DNA from: Limnohabitans sp.
GTDB taxonomy: Bacteria > Pseudomonadota > Gammaproteobacteria > Burkholderiales > Burkholderiaceae_C
Direction of reading: 5' to 3'
Assembly (NCBI GenBank): GCA_021731425.1
Contig: JAKFXJ010000311.1
Span: forward strand, 1-8,288
Length of the DNA: 8,288 nt
The position numbers and the translations under genes were made by a program. The stretch's first letter is position 1; every line of letters starts with the position of its first letter. Shown in pieces: positions 1 to 5,994 of this stretch. The notes under the pieces were generated by a model, which did not search any database, was not told where the DNA came from, and worked only from the letters and a program-made list of their open reading frames with translations.

Positions 1-1
1 G

Positions 2-166
2 AGTTATGGCATTTACCTGTACATGCAAAGTGTGGCCGGTCGCGGGCCGGGTGCGGCCCTGGGCGTTCTGGCCATTTTGGTCGTCGCCGTGGGCACGTAT
101 TTGTCGCATGTGGTGGTCGAGCGCACTTCATCGCGCCTGGCCCCCAGCAAGGAGCATTCATCATGA
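2..166 (+). CDS. ABC transporter permease, C-terminal fragment (5' end outside window)
   Basis: This is the last 54 codons of a gene that enters from the left edge; no start is visible. The translation begins SYGIYLYMQSVAGRG and contains one clear hydrophobic segment (about residues 19-42, GAALGVLAILVVAVGTYL and on), followed by a short polar tail ending KEHSS and a TGA stop. One membrane helix plus a short cytoplasmic tail, directly followed by an ABC ATPase whose ATG overlaps this stop (ATGA), fits the end of a binding-protein-dependent transporter permease. Families of the ferric-iron, polyamine or aminoethylphosphonate type often have this layout. The permease call rests mostly on context, since only the tail is present and no EAA loop can be seen. 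The substrate is unknown. Confidence 0.72.
   Translation, partial: SYGIYLYMQSVAGRGPGAALGVLAILVVAVGTYLSHVVVERTSSRLAPSKEHSS
149..154 (+). promoter_or_regulatory. Ribosome binding site of the ABC ATPase gene
   Basis: AAGGAG lies 8 bases before the ATG at 163, inside the 3' end of the permease gene. It supports that start and, with the ATGA overlap, suggests translational coupling of permease and ATPase. Confidence 0.8.
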
Positions 167-1260
167 AAAAAGTCAGCGTCCAGTGCCGCAACATCCGTTT
201 GTCTTACGGCAGCACCGAGGTGCTCAAAAACGTCAACCTCGACATCGAGCCCGGTGAATTTTTTGCCCTGCTGGGGCCTTCTGGTTCAGGCAAAAGCACC
301 TTGCTGCGCCTGATTGCTGGATTCAACCGGCACCAACACGGTGAGTTGCTGGTCGATGGCCGCGACATCAGCCGACAAGAGCCTTGGGATCGCAATATCG
401 GCATGGTGTTCCAAAGTTATGCGCTGTGGCCCCACCTGTCGGTGTGGGACAACGTGGCCTTTGGTCTGGTCGAGCGCAAGGTGGACAAAGCCAGCCTCAA
501 GGCCAAAGTGGGTGCCGCTCTGGAGCTAGTGGGCCTGTCGGCCTTTGGCCAGCGCCGCCCCAATCAACTCTCGGGCGGCCAGCAGCAGCGCGTGGCGCTG
601 GCCCGCACCATCGTCATCGAGCCCCAGGTTCTGCTGCTCGATGAACCCCTGTCCAACCTGGACAAGACCTTGCGTGTGCAAATGCGCCAAGAACTGCTGG
701 CCCTGCAGCGGCGTCTGGGCATCACCACCATCTTTGTCACACACGACCAGGAAGAGGCCATGACCACCGCAGACCGCATGGCGGTCCTGGAGCAGGGCGT
801 GGTGCAGCAAGTGGGCGCACCCGCCACGCTTTACGACTACCCGGTCAACGCCTTTGTGGCCAACTTTGTGGGCACCATGAACACGCTTGAAGGGCAGGTG
901 CGAAGTCGCCACGCCGACAGCCTCGTGCTCGATGTCCAAGGCGTGGGCGACCTGAGCATTCCCCTGCAGCCCGACATGCTGCGTGCCAGTGCCGACTCCC
1001 AGCGGCTGCAGCTGAGCTTTCGACCTCATACCCTCAAAGTGGATGTGGCCGATGCAGCGCCTGATGCGCGTTACATCTGGATGCCCGGCACGGTGGAAGC
1101 CAGCGAGTTCATGGGTGAGTTCACCCGCTACCGTGTGCGTGTGGGCACCCAATCGCTGTCCGTGGATCAGCCTCACTACGCGGGCTTGTCCAAATTTGCC
1201 TCAGGCGGCGCGGTGAACCTGGGCCTGGAGCCCTCGCAAATGCGTCTGTTCGTGGTCTGA
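163..1260 (+). CDS. ABC transporter ATP-binding protein (PotA/FbpC/MalK-like, with TOBE domain)
   Basis: This 365-residue protein is the ATPase that powers a binding-protein-dependent importer at the inner face of the cytoplasmic membrane. All nucleotide-binding motifs are present in order: Walker A GPSGSGKST (38-46), Q-loop glutamine 84 in MVFQSYALWPH, signature LSGGQQQ (136-142), Walker B VLLLDEP (156-162), D-loop SNLD (164-167) and switch histidine 194 in VTHDQEE. Roughly residues 235-365 form the C-terminal extension with a TOBE-like region around SFRPHTL, as in MalK, PotA, FbpC and PhnT types. The length is normal for that class (about 350-370). The start is fixed by the overlap with the permease stop and a good ribosome binding site. 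Which substrate is carried (Fe3+, polyamine, aminoethylphosphonate, sugar phosphate) cannot be decided, because the binding protein and most of the permease are outside the window. Confidence 0.95.
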   Translation: MKKVSVQCRNIRLSYGSTEVLKNVNLDIEPGEFFALLGPSGSGKSTLLRLIAGFNRHQHGELLVDGRDISRQEPWDRNIGMVFQSYALWPHLSVWDNVAFGLVERKVDKASLKAKVGAALELVGLSAFGQRRPNQLSGGQQQRVALARTIVIEPQVLLLDEPLSNLDKTLRVQMRQELLALQRRLGITTIFVTHDQEEAMTTADRMAVLEQGVVQQVGAPATLYDYPVNAFVANFVGTMNTLEGQVRSRHADSLVLDVQGVGDLSIPLQPDMLRASADSQRLQLSFRPHTLKVDVADAAPDARYIWMPGTVEASEFMGEFTRYRVRVGTQSLSVDQPHYAGLSKFASGGAVNLGLEPSQMRLFVV

Positions 1261-1269
1261 GCCTGAACC

Positions 1270-1275
1270 AGGAGG
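1270..1275 (+). promoter_or_regulatory. Strong ribosome binding site that sets a TTG start for the LysR gene
   Basis: AGGAGG is a near-perfect Shine-Dalgarno sequence ending 6 bases before TTG at 1282-1284. No ATG sits at a suitable position, and the typical LysR beginning (MELHQIRAF) starts exactly at this TTG. Confidence 0.85.
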
Positions 1276-1281
1276 CCTTTC

Positions 1282-2160
1282 TTGGAGCTGCACCAGATAC
1301 GCGCTTTTGTGACCGTGGCCAGATTGGGCCACTTGACCAAGGCTGCCCAGGTTTTGTGCCTCACCCAACCGGCCGTGACCGCTCAAGTCAAGGCGCTGGA
1401 GTCCAGTCTGGGCGTGGCCCTGTTTGAGCGCAGCAGTGGCCGCATGAGCCTCACACGCGAAGGCGAGGCATTGCTGCCCAAAGCCGAAAGCGTGCTCAGT
1501 GCTTCGGGCCAGCTGCAAGGCGCTGCGCGGCAAATGCAAGGGCAGGTCAGCGGACAGATCGAGTTGGGCGTGCCCGGGGAGCAGCCGGGTTTTTTGCGAC
1601 TCGGGGAACTGTCGTCAGCCGTGCAACGCGATTTGCCCCTGGTGGAATTGCACATCCGCACCCATGCCTTGGGCAGCATGCTCGACCGCTTGCGTGGCGG
1701 CGCACTCACCGCCGCGCTGGTGATTGCCAGCCACCCCCCGCGTGATTTGCACTGGCAGTCGCTGCGCTCGGTGCGCTACCGCGTGGTAGTGCCCACCCGA
1801 CTGTGCGCCCAAATGCAGCGTGGTGGTTGGAAAACCCTGGCCGCTTTACCCTGGATGGATGGCCCACTCGACTCACCCAGTCACCTGATGCTGCGTCAGT
1901 TGTTCGAGCAGCAAGGCCTGGCCCCCAACATCGCCCTGCGCACCGAAGACACCGCCGCCCTGGACACCCTGGTCGCCAGTGGGGCGGGCTGCGCCTTGCT
2001 GCGTGAAGAGCTGGCACTGCCTGGCGCCGAGCGCGGCGAGTGGATGGTGTGGGGGCACGCCCAGGTCGACGCGCAACTTTTCTTTTGCACCGCCATCGAA
2101 AGTGTCAGCGACCCCTTGGTCGTGGCACTGACCTCGGTGGTGGTGTCCAACTGGGCTTGA
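1282..2160 (+). CDS. LysR-family transcriptional regulator, TTG start
   Basis: This 292-residue protein has the standard length and layout of LysR-type regulators. The N-terminal winged helix-turn-helix spans about residues 3-60, with the conserved pattern GHLTKAAQVLCLTQPAVTAQ followed by KALE, LGVALFER and LTREGE. A linker helix (about 62-90) leads to a periplasmic-binding-like effector domain (about 91-292, opening GQIELGVPGE). It begins at TTG, supported by an AGGAGG site. It lies 21 bases after the ATPase stop on the same strand, so it may be cotranscribed with the transporter and sense its substrate. Many LysR genes are instead divergent from their targets, so this link is only inferred. 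The effector is unknown. The family call is firm; the target genes are not. Confidence 0.95.
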   Translation: MELHQIRAFVTVARLGHLTKAAQVLCLTQPAVTAQVKALESSLGVALFERSSGRMSLTREGEALLPKAESVLSASGQLQGAARQMQGQVSGQIELGVPGEQPGFLRLGELSSAVQRDLPLVELHIRTHALGSMLDRLRGGALTAALVIASHPPRDLHWQSLRSVRYRVVVPTRLCAQMQRGGWKTLAALPWMDGPLDSPSHLMLRQLFEQQGLAPNIALRTEDTAALDTLVASGAGCALLREELALPGAERGEWMVWGHAQVDAQLFFCTAIESVSDPLVVALTSVVVSNWA

Positions 2161-2188
2161 TCGCCCACCACTGACTGAAAATCTTCTG

Positions 2189-2884
2189 ATGAACACACGC
2201 CAACTGCAAGCCGTCATGATCGATCTGGACGGCACCATGGTCGACACCCTGGGTGACTTTGAAGTGGCTCTGAACCGGGCCTTGACCGATCTGAAGGTGC
2301 CGACGGCCAGCCGCGCCCTGATCGAGCGCAGCATCGGCAAAGGCTCGGAACACTTGATCCGCACCGTGCTGGGCCACCAACTGGCGCAGCCCGGTATGCC
2401 AGTTGACGCCCGGGAGGTGGAGGCTCTTTTTACCCCCGTGTGGACCCGCTACGAACACCATTACCTGGATATCAACGGCGAGTTTTCTCAAGTTTTTCCG
2501 GGCGTGATGGAGGGTCTGGAACTGCTCAAGGCCACGGGCCTGCCTTTGGCTTGCCTGACCAATAAACCGCTGTCCTTTACCCGGCCCTTGCTGGCCCAAA
2601 AAGGGCTCACACCTTACTTTGCCCATGTGTTTGGTGGTGACAGCTTCGAGCGCAAAAAACCCGATCCCTTGCCCCTGCTCAAAACCTGCGAAGCCATGCA
2701 AAGCAGCCCTGCCCGCACACTCATGGTGGGCGACTCCAGCAACGACGCACATGCGGCCAACGCGGCCGGTTGCCCAGTGGTGCTGATGACCTACGGCTAC
2801 AACCATGGTGAGCCCATCCGCAACACCCCGGCACGGGCCTGGCTGGACTCCATGACGCAGCTGGGGGACTTGCTTCAGGTTTGA
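2189..2884 (+). CDS. gph: HAD-superfamily phosphatase, probable phosphoglycolate phosphatase
   Basis: This 231-residue protein carries all four HAD motifs: motif I DLDGT with nucleophile Asp12 and Asp14, motif II Thr124 in CLTNK, motif III Lys157 in RKKPDP, and motif IV GDSSND with Asp182 and Asp186. Residues about 20-95 form a helical C1 cap, as in Gph/PGP-type enzymes; the segment ALIERSIGKGSEHLIRTVLG is very Gph-like. The expected reaction is 2-phosphoglycolate to glycolate plus phosphate in the cytoplasm, clearing the product of DNA 3'-end repair or of Rubisco oxygenation. The start has no good Shine-Dalgarno sequence, but Met1 places motif I at the usual distance from the N-terminus. It follows the LysR gene by 28 bases. 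In relatives, gph is often followed by trpE; here a hairpin and a convergent cluster follow. Another HAD-IA phosphatase specificity is possible. Confidence 0.85.
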   Translation: MNTRQLQAVMIDLDGTMVDTLGDFEVALNRALTDLKVPTASRALIERSIGKGSEHLIRTVLGHQLAQPGMPVDAREVEALFTPVWTRYEHHYLDINGEFSQVFPGVMEGLELLKATGLPLACLTNKPLSFTRPLLAQKGLTPYFAHVFGGDSFERKKPDPLPLLKTCEAMQSSPARTLMVGDSSNDAHAANAAGCPVVLMTYGYNHGEPIRNTPARAWLDSMTQLGDLLQV

Positions 2885-2893
2885 GGGACTGTT

Positions 2894-2914
2894 GTCCTGC
2901 CTGAACGGCAGGAC
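2894..2914 (+). terminator. Hairpin after the phosphatase gene, possible terminator without T-run
   Basis: GTCCTGCC (2894-2901) pairs perfectly with GGCAGGAC (2907-2914) around the 5-base loop TGAAC. It starts 9 bases after the phosphatase TGA. A GC-rich 8-bp stem so close to a stop codon is typical of a terminator or an mRNA 3'-end stabiliser. No T-run follows on either strand, so simple intrinsic termination is not assured. Confidence 0.5.
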
Positions 2915-3001
2915 GATCCGGGCTCTACCCTTGTCAATAGATCAAGAGTTCGAAGCGCTGGCCATTTCTGTCCGAATTTTGATCGCTTGGCTTGCGTCTC
3001 A

Positions 3002-3030
3002 ACCGACCTGTTGCCATGGCAAAGGTCGGT
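3002..3030. repeat. Long interrupted inverted repeat between convergent genes
   Basis: ACCGACCT (3002-3009) pairs with AGGTCGGT (3023-3030). Inside lies the perfect 12-base palindrome TTGCCATGGCAA (3011-3022). A single unpaired G at 3010 separates the two, so the whole can fold into an almost continuous hairpin with a CATG loop. It sits 34 bases beyond the stop of the minus-strand hydrolase gene. No T-run flanks it on either side. It may end or protect transcripts from either direction, or be a protein-binding palindrome. Confidence 0.55.
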
Positions 3031-3064
3031 CCTCTGATGCTCAGCGGCGTCATGGACGACCCGA

Positions 3065-4390
3065 TCAACGCGGGTAAATGCGTGACGCGATGGGTTTGAC
3101 TGCGTAATTCGGAAGGAAGCGGCAATCTTTGGCTTGCGTCGGATTGAGTTGCTTGCAACGCTGGTCGATGCCCTCAGCCGTTGGTTTTTGACCTTTCACG
3201 ACCCAATCGAGCAGCGCATTGAACAAGGGTGGGTAATGAGCATCGCCCCAATAGCTGTGCTCGCTGGAGTCCACATAGGTCTGAACAAGTCGGTCAGCTG
3301 TGCCTGCGGCCACCATTTTCTGGCGCAAAGCAGCCTGGCCCTCCACGAACACGGTCGAGTCGTTGATGGCGTGGCTGCTGATGACGGGCACCGAGAAACG
3401 ACCATGGTGGTCCACATCAGCAAAAAACATCGCGGCGGCTTTGGGGTCAGGCTGGAACCGTGGAATACGTGCATTCAATTGGGCATCGTCAGAAGAGCCG
3501 ACGTATTGCACCTTGGCGTTGCCCAAAGGAGCAGCCCCGCCGTTTTTACTGACAACGTCCCGCAGCGCAAACGTGCCCCAATTCAAGTGACTGAGCACAG
3601 AGCGTTCAGGCATTTTGAGAACGTCCACAATCGTTTTGAGTTTTTGGGCTTGTTGAGGTGTTCTTTGGGCCGCAGGGGTGGCCGTGCCAAGGCATTCATT
3701 GGCGCGTTTGGCCAATTCCGCAGGCGTGAGCTTGCTGTCTGTGGGCAAACCGATCGACAGAGGGTAGGCGGGTTCTGTGGGAAGCGGATGGTTGTTGCAC
3801 AAGTGTTGGTAAAGAGCCCGGATATCCAGTCGGAAGTCGTAGGTGGTGGGTCCTGCGACCACACCGCTGGTCAACAAAATGCCATCCCAAGACTTCGGAA
3901 ACATCTCGCCAGCGCGAGCGGCCACCATGGCCCCCCAGGATTGCCCGTGCAGCAGCGTTGTGCGCGGCTTGGCCACATGGTCCACAAAAATGCGGCGCAC
4001 GCGTTCGGTGTCTTCTGCCGCCGTGGTCACGGCAAAACCACCTTGTCTAAAAACGGATCCCGCCCATGCGTGACCTTCTTTGACCGTGATGGCCCAGCGC
4101 TTGATGTCCTCGTCGTTGCGTGTCGTTTTGGGTGGGCCATAGCTGGGTCCACCATGGGCGTGAACAACCAAAACCCCACTCCATTTGGCGGGCATGACAA
4201 TGAGGTAATGCGCCGAAGCAGAGTCTTGCCCGCGAAGACATGTCGCGCCTGCAGGGACACCTTCAGGACAAACCTTGGAAACGGGCGCCACTTCAGGGAT
4301 GACTTGGGATGGGCTGACACATGCGGCCAAACTGACGACCATGAAGGCGGTTGCGACGAGACGTGCACAAGCTGAAAAACGATAAGTCAC
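3065..4390 (-). CDS. Alpha/beta-hydrolase lipoprotein, substrate unknown
   Basis: This 441-residue protein has a lipoprotein signal peptide: basic start, hydrophobic stretch, lipobox LAAC with Cys24. Val25 after the cysteine (not Asp) favours outer-membrane sorting. A hydrolase domain follows, with an oxyanion-type HGG (79-81), the nucleophile elbow GQSWG with Ser151, likely acid Asp344 in AINDST, and likely base His378 in SSEHSYW. The order and spacing are those of a Ser-Asp-His esterase or peptidase fold, with a probable helical insert at about 185-270. Six cysteines in the mature part (41, 51, 198, 233, 412, 423), apart from the lipidated one, suggest disulfides outside the cytoplasm. The start is GTG, 13 bases after the M14 stop, with no visible ribosome binding site, so coupling is likely. 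The last about 35 residues form a Cys-containing tail. It could be an esterase, tannase/feruloyl-esterase-like enzyme or aminopeptidase; no specific family was recognised. Confidence 0.85.
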   Translation of the reverse strand: MTYRFSACARLVATAFMVVSLAACVSPSQVIPEVAPVSKVCPEGVPAGATCLRGQDSASAHYLIVMPAKWSGVLVVHAHGGPSYGPPKTTRNDEDIKRWAITVKEGHAWAGSVFRQGGFAVTTAAEDTERVRRIFVDHVAKPRTTLLHGQSWGAMVAARAGEMFPKSWDGILLTSGVVAGPTTYDFRLDIRALYQHLCNNHPLPTEPAYPLSIGLPTDSKLTPAELAKRANECLGTATPAAQRTPQQAQKLKTIVDVLKMPERSVLSHLNWGTFALRDVVSKNGGAAPLGNAKVQYVGSSDDAQLNARIPRFQPDPKAAAMFFADVDHHGRFSVPVISSHAINDSTVFVEGQAALRQKMVAAGTADRLVQTYVDSSEHSYWGDAHYPPLFNALLDWVVKGQKPTAEGIDQRCKQLNPTQAKDCRFLPNYAVKPIASRIYPR

Positions 4391-4393
4391 AGT

Positions 4394-4403
4394 TAAAGCT
4401 TTA
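4394..4403. repeat. Ten-base palindrome in the M14/hydrolase gap
   Basis: TAAAGCTTTA fills most of the 13-base gap between the peptidase stop and the hydrolase GTG start. On the minus strand it directly follows the peptidase TAA, giving tandem TAA stops. It is too short and AT-rich for a stable hairpin. It occupies the place where a Shine-Dalgarno sequence would be expected. Confidence 0.4.
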
Positions 4404-5984
4404 TTAGAAAGAGGGGGTTTTCATCACGCGCAGCAACTTGTTGTCTCCAACGTCCATCAAGCGGTTTGCGACAAAACTGTTTTGTGAATCCGGCTCGAGC
4501 GCTGCAGTCACGAGAGCGGCCAAAGGTTGATTCAATGAGACATAGTGAGCGCCAGCCGAAGGCGTCATTTTTTCAGCTTGTGTTTTCACGTTGAGCAAAC
4601 GAATCGGGTTTTTGGAATCAGAAATGGCGCCGCGTGCATCTTGGCGGCTTCCGGTGTTTTCATTGGTCACGACATAGGATTCGGTTTCCCAGGGTTGCTG
4701 TTGGGTGCTCAGTGTGGTGACTTTCACACCCAGATCACGCAAGCGTTGCACGGCAACAGTTTGGTCAGCCGCAATCAGGTAGCCACAAGGACGCGTTCTC
4801 TCGCGCTCAATGTTCAACTGGTGCGCAGAGCGCCAATCCACGTCTATGGCGCGAGGCTCGCCGGTTTTGGCATCTAAAAAGCTCAGACGTCGCCGTTGAG
4901 GCGTGTGCTTGACCACAATGGACATGTTGCCAGTGCACGCTTTCTCGGCTGTTGTGCGTCCAGCTTCTTGCTGCATTTTGATAAGTGACTGGCCGTCTTG
5001 GGCTGCAGTTTCGAGGATCGCAGTGGTTGCCAGGACATGGGATTCAACTCGGCGTGCAAAATTGGCGCGGCCAATTCCAATGCCACGGGTTTCCAGAAGC
5101 AAGCTGACCGCATTTCGCAAGCCACCCACATTTCGTCCTGTGTCTACGTTCACCCCACCCATAGACACGGTGAGATCCTTGGCGTTACTGGATGAGGTGT
5201 GGTAATCCTCGACGCGATGGCCCTTGCCTTCAAGGGCGCTGCGAGCCGCAGCGAGGTAACGCGTTTGAACAGATTGGACAACTGGGCTCAAATTTCCGAC
5301 GGTTGCGGCTTGTAGTAATGCGTCGTTGTGCATCACGGCCCCAAACTTGTCCACCCAACGCCCGGCGACCGTGAATTCATGCAAGTCCAACACCAGATGC
5401 GGTGAGTACTTGTTCAGGGCCGCAGCAATCGCCTGCGCTTCGGGGGTGCGCAAGAGCAAGTGGTCTCGGTTGATGTCAATGCCGTTGATCGATTCCCGTT
5501 TGAACCTTTCGGCGGCATCTGGGTTGGTGTTGGGCATGATCAAGACGTTCATGCTTTCTAATAGACTCGCACGCTCGGTGGACAGTTGTTGGGCCATGAC
5601 CAGAGCCGCTTCACCACCAGCGGGCTCGTTGCCATGTTGTTGGGCCATCAACATGAGCGTCGGTAAATTGGCGTTGTAGCCACGAGGGCCTGCCATGACC
5701 ACCAAGAGCATGGCCCGCCCTTGCTGGGAAGAGCCCACGGTTTCGATGCGAATGTTGTTGTTTCGCTGCGCAAGTGCGTTTAAAAAATCAACTGATTCTG
5801 CATAAGAGGTGAAGTTTTCTCGACCCGCTACAAAAGCAGGGGTCGAGAAACGGGTGGTGGGTGCATTGAAATGCTGAGAAATGACCAGCGGTTCAATTAG
5901 AACCTTGGTCGGATCAAATTGCGCATGAACAGAAAGGCTGAGTCCCAGCAGCGCTGCAACAAAAAATGATCCGACCGTTTTCAT
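4404..5984 (-). CDS. Secreted M14-family zinc carboxypeptidase
   Basis: This 526-residue protein starts with a clear Sec signal peptide (MKTVGSFFVAALLGLSLSVHA, cut after Ala21). The M14 domain spans about residues 56-325. Zinc ligands are His117 and Glu120 in QQHGNEP and His202 in DLHEF. The substrate-handling motif NTNPDAAERF (152-161) is followed by DINRD (170-174), and the catalytic glutamate is Glu298 in LLLETRG. These are the full marks of an active carboxypeptidase-A-like enzyme that removes C-terminal residues from peptides, here in the periplasm or outside the cell. A C-terminal region (about 335-526) has no recognised family and may help bind the substrate. The start at 5984 was chosen over an upstream GTG at 6029 because the latter lies inside the porin gene and would put 15 polar residues before the signal peptide. 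It lies 10 bases after the porin stop. Confidence 0.9.
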   Translation of the reverse strand: MKTVGSFFVAALLGLSLSVHAQFDPTKVLIEPLVISQHFNAPTTRFSTPAFVAGRENFTSYAESVDFLNALAQRNNNIRIETVGSSQQGRAMLLVVMAGPRGYNANLPTLMLMAQQHGNEPAGGEAALVMAQQLSTERASLLESMNVLIMPNTNPDAAERFKRESINGIDINRDHLLLRTPEAQAIAAALNKYSPHLVLDLHEFTVAGRWVDKFGAVMHNDALLQAATVGNLSPVVQSVQTRYLAAARSALEGKGHRVEDYHTSSSNAKDLTVSMGGVNVDTGRNVGGLRNAVSLLLETRGIGIGRANFARRVESHVLATTAILETAAQDGQSLIKMQQEAGRTTAEKACTGNMSIVVKHTPQRRRLSFLDAKTGEPRAIDVDWRSAHQLNIERERTRPCGYLIAADQTVAVQRLRDLGVKVTTLSTQQQPWETESYVVTNENTGSRQDARGAISDSKNPIRLLNVKTQAEKMTPSAGAHYVSLNQPLAALVTAALEPDSQNSFVANRLMDVGDNKLLRVMKTPSF

Positions 5985-5994
5985 CTCATGACTT

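Larger units (their letters stand above)
2885..3064. other. Intergenic region between convergent gene groups
   Basis: These 180 bases separate the phosphatase gene (plus strand) from the hydrolase lipoprotein gene (minus strand). No protein family is recognisable in any frame. Short open frames exist on both strands but lack ribosome binding sites. The region holds two clear inverted repeats (2894-2914 and 3002-3030), listed separately. It also appears to be the point where base composition changes. Confidence 0.7.

Noticed and set aside
6..257. Plus-strand open frame of 83 codons at the left edge
   Set aside because: It overlaps the permease tail and ATPase start in another frame. Trp/Arg-rich with no family resemblance.
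526..1176. Minus-strand open frame (216 codons) inside the ABC ATPase gene
   Set aside because: It is antisense to a gene with every ABC motif intact. Its histidine-rich product matches nothing known.
2105..2806. Minus-strand open frame (233 codons) opposite the phosphatase gene
   Set aside because: It is a shadow of the HAD gene, whose four motifs are all in place on the plus strand.
3016..3099. Small plus-strand open frame of 27 codons starting MAKVGPLMLSG
   Set aside because: It has no ribosome binding site, starts inside a palindrome and runs into the 3' end of the hydrolase gene. No family was recognised.
3134..4375. Long plus-strand open frame (413 codons) opposite the hydrolase gene
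   Set aside because: The minus strand carries a lipobox, GQSWG elbow and full triad. The plus-strand product has no recognisable domain, no good ribosome binding site, and a His/Gly/Arg-rich make-up typical of an antisense shadow.
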